The notes: generated by a model from the letters alone, not told the origin. A stretch of 64,000 nucleotides of DNA from Candidatus Fimenecus excrementavium (GCA_018712805.1 DVGI01000038.1:1-64000); one strand, 5' to 3'; shown: positions 15,289-23,408, numbered from the stretch's first letter. Program-made: numbers and translations.

Positions 15289-16455
15289 TTAGTTAAATGC
15301 GTGGTCAACCGTAATCACACAGAAATATCTTTCGTCTATTTTGCTCAATTTTTCCGAAACACGCTCAATAAGCTCGTTGTCGCGAAGCGGGAAGTCCGGC
15401 GGGGCGACTACGTCAAAAATCAGGTTGGCGTGCGTCGGGCCGTCCACCACACGGAAATCGTGCATCGTCAGGCGGTTGTCGATTTCCGAAAGCACCTGCA
15501 TACAAAGCGCTTTCAGCGCGTTGATGCGCGCGTCGTCGACTACGACCGGGTCAATGTGAATGGAAATGAGCATACCGTATTTTTGGTGTATGTCACGTTC
15601 AATTAAGTCCACCGTGTCGTGGCTCTTCATAATATCCACGTTGGCGGGTACTTCGGCGTGCGCCGAAGCAAAGCTTCTGCCGGGACCGTAGTCGTGAATG
15701 ATTAAATCGTGCACGCCGACAATGCCGTCATAGGACATAATCATATTTTCGATTTCATCGAAAAACGCTTTTTCCGGGGGCTTGCCCAAAAGCAGGGCAA
15801 TGGTGTCTTTCAAAATACCGATGCCCGACCAGAAAATGAACAGGGCAACCACAATGCCGAACCAGCCGTCGACCGGTACATTGGAGAAGCGGGAAATCAC
15901 CAGCGCCGCCAAAGCGACCGATGTCGCCGCCGTGTCGGAAAGACTGTCCGCAACAACCGCTTTTGTCGCGGTGGATTCGATGCACTTGCCGAGCGAGCGG
16001 TTGAAAAACGCGAGCCAAAGCTTTGCGGCAATGGACACAAGCAAAATAATCAGTGCAACGTTGCTGTATGTAACGGGGCTGGGCTCGCGGATTTTCTCAA
16101 TCGACGATTTCAAAAGCTCAAAACCCATGAGCAAAATCAAAAACGAGACAATCAGCGCGGTGATGTATTCAATCCGCCCGTGACCGTAGGGGTGGTCTTT
16201 GTCCGCCGGTTTTTTGGCGAGTTTAAAGCCTGCGAGCGTGATAATCGAAGAGCCCGCGTCCGAAAGGTTGTTGACCGCATCGGCGGAAATGGAAATACTG
16301 CCCGTAAGCGAGCCGACAAAGAATTTCGCCGTCGTTAAAAGCAGATTGAGAATGATGCCCACAATCCCGCCGAGCTCGCCGTAAGCGGCGCGCACCGTCG
16401 GATTTTTCACGTCCTGATAGTTTTTAATAAAAAGTCGCGCAAGAAAAGTTGCCAT
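15289..16455 (-). CDS. Cation diffusion facilitator (CDF) family transporter
   Basis: The 388-residue protein has six helices with the CDF metal-site motifs SADAVNNLSDAGSS (D/N-x-x-x-D, helix 2, about residues 58-71) and VADSLSDTAAT (helix 5). It has the HPYGHGRIEY signature between helices 2 and 3. The cytosolic C-terminal domain (from about residue 210) is long, about 180 residues rather than the usual ~90, and contains HAEVP and a second ferredoxin-like stretch. CDF proteins exchange Zn2+, Fe2+, Mn2+ or Co2+ for protons. The start at 16455 follows GGAGG; the TetR gene ends seven bases upstream, so the two form an operon. Confidence 0.93.
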   Translation of the reverse strand: MATFLARLFIKNYQDVKNPTVRAAYGELGGIVGIILNLLLTTAKFFVGSLTGSISISADAVNNLSDAGSSIITLAGFKLAKKPADKDHPYGHGRIEYITALIVSFLILLMGFELLKSSIEKIREPSPVTYSNVALIILLVSIAAKLWLAFFNRSLGKCIESTATKAVVADSLSDTAATSVALAALVISRFSNVPVDGWFGIVVALFIFWSGIGILKDTIALLLGKPPEKAFFDEIENMIMSYDGIVGVHDLIIHDYGPGRSFASAHAEVPANVDIMKSHDTVDLIERDIHQKYGMLISIHIDPVVVDDARINALKALCMQVLSEIDNRLTMHDFRVVDGPTHANLIFDVVAPPDFPLRDNELIERVSEKLSKIDERYFCVITVDHAFN

Positions 16456-16462
16456 GAACCTG

Positions 16463-17068
16463 TTAGCCTCCGTTTCTTCCCTCGGCGTCCTTTTTAAACA
16501 GGCTGGCGCCGTAGGTGAAAATGGATTCAATCATCGACGCAATCTCATCGGGCGTTTTGCCGTCCTCCGGGTGGTCTAACCAATAGCGAAGCACACCGAC
16601 CGTGCCGGATTCAAAATAAGCATATACATATTCATAGTCCGGAATGCGGTCAATATGATAGGTTTCAATAATATCGTGCAAACATTTCTGCCGAAGAAAT
16701 TCGCGCAGATTCAAAAGGAAGTTGATGTCGCCGTTGTCGCCGAGCAGCGCCGCGCAGATTTCACGGTTGGCATAGAGAAAGCTGCACACGTCCGAGAAGA
16801 TTTTGTGCGGACGCGTGCCGAGGTCGGAAATGGTGTAATTGGAAAGGATGCGCTCGAACTCGTCGAACAGCTCTTTTTCAATTTGGTCGACCAAATCATA
16901 AATATCTTTATAATGTAAATAAAAGGTGCCGCGGTTGATGTCGATAAGTTCCGAAAGCTCCCGCACGGTGATTTTTTTAATACTTTTCTGCTTTAAAAGC
17001 TCGGTAAGACCTTGCCGCAGCAAGCGTTTGGTGCGTCGAACACGGCTGTCTAAATTGTTATCGTTCAT
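16463..17068 (-). CDS. TetR/AcrR family transcriptional regulator
   Basis: The 201-residue protein has an N-terminal helix-turn-helix (about residues 10-56) with the TetR pattern KITVRELSELIDINRGTFYL and HYKDIYDLVDQIEKEL. A helical C-terminal ligand domain contains several aromatic and Cys residues (YANREICAALLGDNGD). It is first in an operon with the CDF transporter and probably represses that operon. An 8-bp-arm inverted repeat overlaps the -35 of its promoter. The start at 17068 follows GAGAGGG. The inducer could be a metal or a hydrophobic compound; the sequence does not decide. Confidence 0.9.
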   Translation of the reverse strand: MNDNNLDSRVRRTKRLLRQGLTELLKQKSIKKITVRELSELIDINRGTFYLHYKDIYDLVDQIEKELFDEFERILSNYTISDLGTRPHKIFSDVCSFLYANREICAALLGDNGDINFLLNLREFLRQKCLHDIIETYHIDRIPDYEYVYAYFESGTVGVLRYWLDHPEDGKTPDEIASMIESIFTYGASLFKKDAEGRNGG

Positions 17069-17115
17069 GGTTTTTCCCTCTCTTTCAAAACCAAATTTTG
17101 TAATCAACAAGTGTT

Positions 17116-17150
17116 ATTATAATATAAAATTGTTTATTATTCAACAATTT
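17116..17150 (-). promoter_or_regulatory. Promoter and inverted-repeat operator of the tetR-CDF operon
   Basis: On the minus strand, TTGAAT (17144-17139), 17 bp and TATAAT (17121-17116) form the promoter. A perfect inverted repeat AAATTGTT-N8-AACAATTT (17127-17150) covers the -35 and spacer, the expected site for TetR-type autorepression. Confidence 0.75.
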
Positions 17151-17223
17151 CAAAGAAAATAGTGATTTTTATTTCCGACGGAATTTTTCTTAAAATTTTC
17201 GTCGTTTTCGCGAAGAAAATAGA

Positions 17224-17252
17224 TTGACATTTCCCTTTTTTTATTGTAAATT
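17224..17252 (+). promoter_or_regulatory. Sigma-A promoter of the 17308 gene
   Basis: A perfect TTGACA (17224-17229) is followed at 17 bp by TAAATT (17247-17252). Confidence 0.75.
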
Positions 17253-17307
17253 ATAGAAGTAACATTTTGAAGAGCCGAAAGGCCAGCGACTGAAAGGGGA
17301 TTCGCAA

Positions 17308-18267
17308 ATGTCTAAGAAAGTCAAAGAGCCGTCAACGCCCGAATCCAGAGCGGAGAAATTGGCGCACAAACAAATGCTCAGAAAGGCTTTTACCAGCACA
17401 TTTTTTAAAGCGTTTGCAGTATGTCTTTCCATCCTGCTCGTTTATTCTATTGTCTATATCTCTCTTGTCAATCCGAGCAGATTGCAGATGAGCGCAGCAA
17501 ACGGTAATAACACTGCGCAGAACGCGGTTGTTCCGAACAACAACACCGTTTCTTCCGACGGCAGTGCTTCTTCCGACGGCAGCAGCGACGCAGCTGCGAC
17601 ACCGACCGTTACGGAATTGACTGACACCAGCAGCCAGGCTGATATTCTTGCGTATTTCAATACCGCAATCAATAAGGTCAAGCCCAACGCAAAGCAGATT
17701 ACGCTCAACAGCGAAGTCAACAGCACCGCCGGCGGCATTTCCGGTAACCTTCCGGGCACGCTGACCAGCATGGCAGACGGCCTTATCGCCGACAACATGG
17801 GCCCGAAGGACCTTTCTTCTCTTGATCCCGGTTTGGTGAACGCGACCACGACAGATCAGAAAAACGCCATGTTCCCGGTTGAAAACGAAAGCTGGTCCAG
17901 CAAACTGACTGCGGACGACATTTCAAGCGCAACCTATACCGAAGCAGACGGCAAATACACCATCACCATTTTGGTGAAAGAAGATGCCCCGAGCACCGAT
18001 ACGGCGCACGGCACCGGCCACAACGGTAAAGTGTTCTCCGTTATTATGCCGTCTATCGTTACCGATAACGCCGGCCCGGCAGCTTCCTTGATTAAGGACG
18101 TTAAGACCGGTCACAAAGACGGTAAAATCGTTGTTACGGTCGACAAAGAGACCGGCAATGTGGAAACGGCTACCTATTACTTCGTTTGGACGCTTTCTCT
18201 GAAAGCGCTCGGTATGGAAGTTTCCATTCCCTTCGGTCTTGAAAAGAACTTTACCATTACTTGGTAA
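17308..18267 (+). CDS. Membrane-anchored exported protein of unknown function
   Basis: I do not recognise this 319-residue protein. A basic cytosolic segment (residues 1-31) is followed by one transmembrane helix at about 33-53 (FFKAFAVCLSILLVYSIVYI). Then comes a Ser/Asn/Asp-rich linker (about 58-95) and an extracytoplasmic domain of mixed alpha/beta type. That domain has TADDISSATYTEADGKYTIT and a beta hairpin HKDGKIVVTVDKETGN near the C-terminus. It has no lipobox or LPXTG motif. GAAAGGGG precedes the ATG. It has a strong promoter and a terminator of its own, so it is a single, probably well expressed surface protein. Confidence 0.75.
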   Translation: MSKKVKEPSTPESRAEKLAHKQMLRKAFTSTFFKAFAVCLSILLVYSIVYISLVNPSRLQMSAANGNNTAQNAVVPNNNTVSSDGSASSDGSSDAAATPTVTELTDTSSQADILAYFNTAINKVKPNAKQITLNSEVNSTAGGISGNLPGTLTSMADGLIADNMGPKDLSSLDPGLVNATTTDQKNAMFPVENESWSSKLTADDISSATYTEADGKYTITILVKEDAPSTDTAHGTGHNGKVFSVIMPSIVTDNAGPAASLIKDVKTGHKDGKIVVTVDKETGNVETATYYFVWTLSLKALGMEVSIPFGLEKNFTITW

Positions 18268-18283
18268 AATCCTTGCCTTTAAT

Positions 18284-18318
18284 AACAGCCCCTGCAAAAC
18301 CGCGGGGGCTGTTTTTTT
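18284..18318 (+). terminator. Intrinsic terminator after the 17308 gene
   Basis: AACAGCCCC (18284-18292) pairs with GGGGCTGTT (18305-18313), followed by a T run. Confidence 0.85.
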
Positions 18319-18350
18319 GCCGAAGCCTGCCAAAATATGACACGGCTTTA

Positions 18351-18379
18351 TTGACTTTTTTGTTTGGAAATTATATACT
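18351..18379 (+). promoter_or_regulatory. Sigma-A promoter of the SDR-zinc ribbon gene
   Basis: TTGACT (18351-18356) and TATACT (18374-18379) are exactly 17 bp apart. Confidence 0.8.
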
Positions 18380-18410
18380 ATATTTACTATGAATTCTGAG
18401 GTGGTAAAAA

Positions 18411-19976
18411 ATGGCTGAAAAGAAAACTGTTATGCTTACAGGCGCTTCCGGTCACATGGGCTTTGCCGGCTTTAAAGAACTGTTTGCAAAAAGAGATCAG
18501 TTTAACATCGTGGTTTTGCTGCGCGACAGCGAAAAGAACCACAACAAATTTGCGCCTTATATGGACGACCCGTCTTTCAAGGTCGTCTGGGGCGATCTCG
18601 GCAACTACGAAGACGTGCTTGCCGCAGTAACCGGCGCGGATTACATCCTGCACGTCGGCGGCATGGTTTCTCCCGCTGCGGACTGGAAACCGTACAGAAC
18701 ACAGAAAACAAATATCGGCGCTGCGCAGAACATCTGCAAAGCAGTTTTGGCACAGCCCGACCCCGACGCTGTTAAAGTTTGCTACATCGGCACGGTTGCT
18801 GAAACCGGCGACCGCAATTACCCGATTCACTGGGGCCGTTGCGGTGACCCGATTAAAATTTCCATTTACGACCACTACGCCGTTTCCAAGACCGTTGCGG
18901 AACGCGTATTCGTCGAAAGCGGTCTTAAAAACTGGGTTGTTATGCGTCAGTCCGGTATTTTGTACCCCAACATTCTGAAAAATATGGACCCGATTATGTT
19001 CCATGTGCCGATTAACGGCGTTTTGGAATGGTGCACGGTGGAAGATTCCGGCCGTTTGCTTTGCAACCTGGTTACCGAAGATGCCGCAGGCCACCTCGGT
19101 GGGGATTTCTGGAACCACTTCTTCAACATCGGTTCCGGTAAAGAATACAGAATCTCCAACTATGAATTTGAATGCTTGCTGCTCGGCACCCTCGGTCTTG
19201 CCGGCCCCGAAAAATTGTTTGAGCCCAACTGGTTTATCACCAAGAACTTCCACGGCCAGTTCTATGCGGACGGCGACAAGCTCGAAGACTTCCTGCACTT
19301 CCGCGAGAACCTGCCGGTTCAGGATTATTTCAACCGCCTTGCAGACCAGGTGGAATTCTATTTCAAAATTCCGCGTTATCTGCCGAAGGGTCTGGTTGCC
19401 GCTTGCGCAAAGCCGTTTATGAAGAAGATTGCTTCCACGCCGGACTTCGGCACACTCGACTGGGTCGCCAAAAACAACCCGGCGCGTATGTCCGCTTACT
19501 TCGGCTCCAAAGAAGAGTGGGAACAAATCCCGAAGAAATGGGAAGATTTCGAAATCATCAAGTTCGACAAAGACAACTCTGCGGCTGAACAGTTCAAACT
19601 GGATCACGGCTATGATGAGTCCAAACCCGAATCCGAACTTGACATTGAAGATATGAAACAGGCTGCGAAATTCCGCGGCGGCGAGTGCCTGTCTGACTCT
19701 ATGACCAAAGGTGATATGGCAACCAAGCTGAAATGGAAATGCGGTCACTGCGGCGCTGAATTTGAAGCAAGCCCCGCGCTTATCCTCCTCGGCGGTCACT
19801 GGTGCCCCGAGTGCTATGTGCCCCAGAAGGCTTGGGATTACGATTCCATCGCCAAGACCAACCCCTTCTTCGCACAGGTTTGGTATCCGAACCACAGAAA
19901 AGACGAAAACAATCGTTACGAGTTCGACGCGCTGTTCCACATCAACGGCGTCAAATGGGACGATATCAAGCACTAA
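18411..19976 (+). CDS. NAD-dependent epimerase/dehydratase-like (extended SDR) protein with C-terminal zinc ribbon
   Basis: The 521-residue protein begins with an extended SDR domain: NAD loop TGASGHMG (about residues 10-17), GDLGNYED, and the active-site YAVSK (Y-x-x-x-K, about 162-166). The SDR part ends near 330. After a linker, about residues 420-465 hold a zinc ribbon with two CxxC pairs (CGHCG and CPEC) around EFEASPALILLGGHW. The tail HRKDENNRYEFDALFHINGVKW follows. The usual sugar or steroid SDR is ~330 residues, so the tail is an addition; it may bind zinc for structure or contact a partner. GAGGTGG precedes the ATG; a strong promoter and a terminator make it monocistronic. Substrate unknown. 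Confidence 0.85.
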   Translation: MAEKKTVMLTGASGHMGFAGFKELFAKRDQFNIVVLLRDSEKNHNKFAPYMDDPSFKVVWGDLGNYEDVLAAVTGADYILHVGGMVSPAADWKPYRTQKTNIGAAQNICKAVLAQPDPDAVKVCYIGTVAETGDRNYPIHWGRCGDPIKISIYDHYAVSKTVAERVFVESGLKNWVVMRQSGILYPNILKNMDPIMFHVPINGVLEWCTVEDSGRLLCNLVTEDAAGHLGGDFWNHFFNIGSGKEYRISNYEFECLLLGTLGLAGPEKLFEPNWFITKNFHGQFYADGDKLEDFLHFRENLPVQDYFNRLADQVEFYFKIPRYLPKGLVAACAKPFMKKIASTPDFGTLDWVAKNNPARMSAYFGSKEEWEQIPKKWEDFEIIKFDKDNSAAEQFKLDHGYDESKPESELDIEDMKQAAKFRGGECLSDSMTKGDMATKLKWKCGHCGAEFEASPALILLGGHWCPECYVPQKAWDYDSIAKTNPFFAQVWYPNHRKDENNRYEFDALFHINGVKWDDIKH

Positions 19977-19996
19977 TTATAAGAAACTACATAAAA

Positions 19997-20027
19997 ACAG
20001 ACCTTCCGTTTGGGAGGTCTGTTTTTT
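19997..20027 (+). terminator. Bidirectional terminator between the SDR gene and the hydrogenase operon
   Basis: An 11-bp stem ACAGACCTTCC/GGGAGGTCTGT with one wobble is followed by TTTTTT and preceded by AAAAA. It serves both convergent units. Confidence 0.85.
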
Positions 20028-20042
20028 GTTTGCGTTTTATTT

Positions 20043-20756
20043 TTAAGTATTGTTTAAAAAATCAATCAGTGCCTGCGGGGTGCTGTCTTTTAGTTCCAGC
20101 GCCTCAATCGGCTCGATCATATTTTCCAAATAATGCGCGTCGGAATTGCGCAAAAGATGCATGTTTTGAAGCAGCGGGTGCTTCTCCAAATATTGCGGCA
20201 AATAGGCTTTCGGCGTAAATTCCGCCGCGGTGAAGTTGAGTTCAGGATACAAAAACCCGAGCACCGACAAAACGCTGTAAGACGCGCGGTCCAAATGCGC
20301 CGGAAAACACGCGCCGCCGTAGCTTTTCACAAGCGGCGCCACGTCATCAATCGAAATGTCCGCCGCCGTGGTCAAAAGCAAGGGCTCATACCCTACAATC
20401 CCGTCGCCCTCGTCCATTTTGCATTGCTCGCCGAAAATTTCCGGCTGGTTTTGCACGTCCGGCATTTTTTCGTGCACATAGTCTGAAAACGCGGTCGCCG
20501 ATTTTAAATCGGGGAACAAACATACACAGTGAATTTCCTCGGCGGTGCAAAGTTCCATACCGGGGACGACCGTCAGCCCGATGCTTTCCCCGACGCGCAT
20601 CGCACTTTCGCAGTTGCCGCAGGTGTTGTGGTCGGTCAGCGCAATTATGTCAAACCCCAAAAGTTTTGCCATTTGCACAAGGTTGTAAGGCGTCATGTCG
20701 CCGTCGCCGCAAGGGGACAGGCAGGAGTGCAGGTGTAAATCCGCAAAGATTTTCAT
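20043..20756 (-). CDS. PHP domain metal-dependent phosphoesterase
   Basis: The 237-residue protein shows the PHP metal ligands in order: DLHLHSCLSPCGDGDM (about residues 6-21), ALTDHNT (about 39-45), PGMEL (Glu), HLD, and SDAH near residue 205. The family hydrolyses phosphoesters of nucleotides or small molecules with two or three metal ions. It is the last gene of the hydrogenase-like operon and overlaps the DRTGG-like gene (ATGA). The operon context suggests a signalling role, for example turnover of a nucleotide messenger or a phosphorylated partner; this is inference. Confidence 0.88.
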   Translation of the reverse strand: MKIFADLHLHSCLSPCGDGDMTPYNLVQMAKLLGFDIIALTDHNTCGNCESAMRVGESIGLTVVPGMELCTAEEIHCVCLFPDLKSATAFSDYVHEKMPDVQNQPEIFGEQCKMDEGDGIVGYEPLLLTTAADISIDDVAPLVKSYGGACFPAHLDRASYSVLSVLGFLYPELNFTAAEFTPKAYLPQYLEKHPLLQNMHLLRNSDAHYLENMIEPIEALELKDSTPQALIDFLNNT

Positions 20757-21079
20757 AAGGCATTTTGCAGCGCGCCGGCAAGGGTATAGGCGTTTTTGTC
20801 GCTTGCCAAAATGTTGACGCCCTGTTCCTCGGCTTTCTGCTTGGCGTTTTCGTCAAGTGTCGCGTTTTCACAAAGCACAATGCAGGCGCAGTCCGCCAAA
20901 ACGCAAACCGCCACCGCGTTGACATTGCCCATAACGGTAAACCAGCAGTCGCCGCTTCGCGCGCGGGACATAACCCAGCTTAATAAGTCGCCGCAATAGC
21001 CGCCGGTGATTTCACGGTTTAACTCTGCGCCTACCAGTATATTCAAATTTTGTTGCTCGGCAAATTCTTTTACGGTCAT
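20753..21079 (-). CDS. DRTGG-like domain protein
   Basis: The 108-residue protein has the segment EITGGYCGDLLSWVM (about residues 23-37) matching the DRTGG fold, then a Rossmann-like beta/alpha pattern ending NILASDKNAYTLAGAL. DRTGG domains occur in HPr kinase N-termini and near CBS proteins and are regarded as small regulatory, possibly nucleotide-binding modules. It is related to the protein at 22875 in this operon (both start MTV-K/R-E and share the C-G-x-D-hydrophobic-S core). CCGGAGG precedes the ATG. Function within the operon is inferred to be regulatory. Confidence 0.75.
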   Translation of the reverse strand: MTVKEFAEQQNLNILVGAELNREITGGYCGDLLSWVMSRARSGDCWFTVMGNVNAVAVCVLADCACIVLCENATLDENAKQKAEEQGVNILASDKNAYTLAGALQNAL

Positions 21080-21122
21080 TTGTTACCTCCGGGGATTGGC
21101 GTTTGTTCTCAAAACGTCTGTA

Positions 21123-22439
21123 TCAATGCTCGGATTCGTCCGGCTGTTCCGATTTTCTAAACGGCGCGGGAATCGGAATATAGTTGTTTTCGTCGGTCTT
21201 GTCGCGTGTGAAGAAAACACAGTCCTCAATCGAGCCTTTGCCGCGCACAATGTCCTCCGCCAAATCGCGGCAAGAGGGCGCACCGCAGGTGCCGCAGTCG
21301 AGCCCCGGCAGCATCGCCTCGATTTCATTGAGCTTCTGCATTTTCTGCATCGCCACGCGAATGTCATCGTCTAATTTTAAAATGTTAATAGGCTTTAGCG
21401 GCATATCCCAACGCATTTCCGGCGGAATTTCCTCTTTTTGCAAATGGTTGCAGGAAACCGGCAGGTATTTGCGAAGATTTTGAAGTCGCGCCTTTGCGAC
21501 ATATGGGTTTTCCACCGTCAGCGGTCCGCCGACGCACCCGCCGGCGCAGGCGTTGAGCTCAATGAAATCCAAATCGTTGAGCTTTTCGTCCTCTAATTCT
21601 TCGAGCACTTGAATCACGTTTTCAATGCCGTCCGCCGCCAAATATCGGTCGCGTAACAGCGCGGCGGATTCCCCGCCGGAAGAAGCCCAGCCGACGCCCA
21701 TCAAGCCGGATTCACGGTAGGTCTGTAAATCGTCCAACTTATCCATTTGCCCGAGCAAAACCGGGTAAATGTCTTTAATGCCGAACACACCGCTGACCGC
21801 CGAACCGTGGTTGCAAATCGGCTGTTTAATCGCGGTAATTTTCGCCGTACACGGGGAAATGAAAAACACCCCGATGTCCTCGTCGGAAAGCCCGGTTTTT
21901 TCTTTGGCGCGCACGCGCGCCAGCCGCGCCGCCTCTTCCATCGGCGCGTTAAACTCCAATACGTTCGGAATCAGGTTCGGAAAGCGAACACGAATCAGGC
22001 GCACAATCGCCGGACAGGCGGAAGAAATCACCGGCCGCACAATGTCGTCACGCTTCATGTAAAGCCGTGTCGCTTCCGAAACCAGCTCCGCGCCGACCGA
22101 AACTTCAAACACATCGTCAAAGCCCAGCCGCAAAAGCCCGTTGAGCACATAATCCACATCGTCCAAATTGTTGAACTGTCCGTAAAGCGTCGGGGCGGGG
22201 AGGGCAATGCGGTATTTATAGTCTAAAATCTCGTTAAACGAATATTTCTCGGCATATTTTGCGTGGTGCGGACAAATGCGGATACACTCGCCGCAGTCAA
22301 TACAGCGCTCCGAAATAATATACGCTTTTCCCTGCCGCACGCGAATGGCGCCGGTGGGACAGCGCTTGATGCAGTTGGTACAGCCTTTGCATTTTTCCGC
22401 GTCCAGCCGTACCGAGTGGAAAAATTCTTCTGAATGCAT
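21123..22439 (-). CDS. Sensory-type [FeFe] hydrogenase-like iron-sulfur protein
   Basis: The 438-residue protein has two 4Fe-4S clusters at the N-terminus (Cys 17/20/23/27 and 46/49/52/56) and an H-cluster domain. The H-cluster loops are L1 SSACPA (Cys142), L2 SPCTAK (Cys197) and L3 NACAGGC (Cys298, Cys302). A C-terminal Fe-S domain has Cys 382/385/390/407 (DCGTCGAPSC). All four H-cluster cysteines are present, but Ala141 replaces the proton-transfer Cys of catalytic enzymes (TSCCPGW). This pattern and the missing accessory catalytic residues fit the putative sensory HydS-type groups. It lies in an operon with an anti-sigma-like ATPase and DRTGG proteins. H2 or redox sensing is inferred. Confidence 0.87.
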   Translation of the reverse strand: MHSEEFFHSVRLDAEKCKGCTNCIKRCPTGAIRVRQGKAYIISERCIDCGECIRICPHHAKYAEKYSFNEILDYKYRIALPAPTLYGQFNNLDDVDYVLNGLLRLGFDDVFEVSVGAELVSEATRLYMKRDDIVRPVISSACPAIVRLIRVRFPNLIPNVLEFNAPMEEAARLARVRAKEKTGLSDEDIGVFFISPCTAKITAIKQPICNHGSAVSGVFGIKDIYPVLLGQMDKLDDLQTYRESGLMGVGWASSGGESAALLRDRYLAADGIENVIQVLEELEDEKLNDLDFIELNACAGGCVGGPLTVENPYVAKARLQNLRKYLPVSCNHLQKEEIPPEMRWDMPLKPINILKLDDDIRVAMQKMQKLNEIEAMLPGLDCGTCGAPSCRDLAEDIVRGKGSIEDCVFFTRDKTDENNYIPIPAPFRKSEQPDESEH

Positions 22440-22455
22440 ATGTTACGCTCCGCAG

Positions 22456-22878
22456 TTAATAGACGTTTACGCTTAAATACATCGTCGTGCCCACGCCGAC
22501 TTCGGTTTCAATGCGCATTTCGTCTGTGTATTTTTTAATGTTCGGCAATCCCATGCCCGCGCCGAAGCCCAGCGCGCGCACGTTGTCGGGCGCGGTGGAA
22601 TACCCCTCCTGCATGGCGAGCGCCACGTCTGGAATGCCGGGACCGTGGTCGGTTAACACCATGCGGATTTGGTCGGGGTCAATGGAAACGTCGATTTGAC
22701 CGCCGCCCGCGTGAATCACCATGTTGATTTCGCCCTCGTAAAGCGCAATGACCACGTTGCGGATAACAGAGGGGTCAAAGCCGAGCTTTTTCAGCTGGAC
22801 TTTCACATTGCCGGAGGCCTCACCCGCGCGGGTGAAGTCGTCACCGGGTACGTCGTAATGCAGTTCAATAAGACTCAT
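22456..22878 (-). CDS. GHKL ATPase, anti-sigma factor (RsbW/SpoIIAB)-like
   Basis: The 140-residue protein is a stand-alone GHKL ATPase with N box YEGEINMVIHA (about residues 46-56), G1 box TDHGPGIP (about 75-82) and G2 box GFGAGMGLPNI (about 103-113). Single-domain proteins of this size are anti-sigma or switch kinases that bind or phosphorylate a partner. It overlaps the upstream DRTGG gene by four bases and is 16 bp before the hydrogenase-like gene, so it is probably the output element of a sensory unit. No sigma factor or anti-anti-sigma protein is in the window. Confidence 0.88.
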   Translation of the reverse strand: MSLIELHYDVPGDDFTRAGEASGNVKVQLKKLGFDPSVIRNVVIALYEGEINMVIHAGGGQIDVSIDPDQIRMVLTDHGPGIPDVALAMQEGYSTAPDNVRALGFGAGMGLPNIKKYTDEMRIETEVGVGTTMYLSVNVY

Positions 22879-23225
22879 CGTATCGCGCCCCCTCGAAGTC
22901 CTTTTTCATAAAGCATGCCGCAGGAAGCGAACATCGGCAGCTTCGTAGAAAGCAAAACGATTTCGCGTTCTTCTGCAAGCTGAATGATATTTTCGTCCGG
23001 GTGCTTGCCGCGCACAAAGACGATGCATTGCATATCCATCATTTCCGCCGTGCGCACGACCTGGGGGTTGACAAGCCCCGACAATAAAACCGCCTGTTCT
23101 TTGACATAGGCGAGCACGTCGCTCATCATATCGCTTCCGCAGGCGGAAAAGACCTCGCGGTCTAAAAATTCCGCGCCGCAAATGACTTCGGCGGACAGAA
23201 TTTCCTGAATCTCTCGGACGGTCAT
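22875..23225 (-). CDS. DRTGG-like domain protein, first gene of the HydS operon
   Basis: The 116-residue protein begins TVREIQEILSAEVICGAEFL and has FSACGSDMMSDVLAYV (about residues 26-41) in the position of the DRTGG motif. A Rossmann-like half follows with CIVFVRGKHPDENIIQLAEE. It is a paralogue of the protein at 20753. The start at 23225 follows CAGGAGGTAAC by a few bases; the frame continues upstream through the promoter and is not used. It probably binds a small ligand or partner and contributes to signal processing with the hydrogenase-like protein; this is inference. Confidence 0.75.
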   Translation of the reverse strand: MTVREIQEILSAEVICGAEFLDREVFSACGSDMMSDVLAYVKEQAVLLSGLVNPQVVRTAEMMDMQCIVFVRGKHPDENIIQLAEEREIVLLSTKLPMFASCGMLYEKGLRGGAIR

Positions 23226-23265
23226 ACTTGTTACCTCCTGGATAAGTACATCGGATTTCTTTTTC

Positions 23266-23294
23266 ATTATATCTAAAAATATAAAAGAGCACAA
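23266..23294 (-). promoter_or_regulatory. Promoter of the HydS-like operon
   Basis: On the minus strand, TTGTGC (23294-23289), 17 bp and a perfect TATAAT (23271-23266), 40 bp upstream of the first ATG. Confidence 0.75.
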
Positions 23295-23408
23295 GCCGTT
23301 TTCCGTATAAAATCTATAAAACTTCGGAAAAATATAGCCGGATTTTTGAAAAAAATTGCCGGACGAGCGCTTTTGATTCTTCAGAAACGCAAATTTTGGC
23401 GGAAAATA

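Noticed and set aside
15255..15290. AAGGGC/GCCCTT inverted repeat after the CDF gene as its terminator
   Set aside because: The loop is long (~16 bases), the stem only six bases and no T tract follows on the minus strand.
14368..15606. A 412-codon open frame on the plus strand opposite prs and the CDF gene
   Set aside because: It runs antisense through the conserved motifs of prs and crosses its promoter; the translation has no domain pattern.
18387..19973. A 528-codon open frame on the minus strand covering the whole SDR gene
   Set aside because: It mirrors the well-supported SDR gene, has no RBS or recognisable domain, and reads as composition-biased (His/Phe/Val-rich). Such antisense frames follow from the codon bias of the real gene.
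21123..22439. Reading the hydrogenase-like gene as a normal H2-producing [FeFe] hydrogenase
   Set aside because: Loop L1 lacks the proton-relay Cys and L2 lacks the usual residues after the cluster Cys. The neighbours are regulatory, so the sensory reading is preferred.
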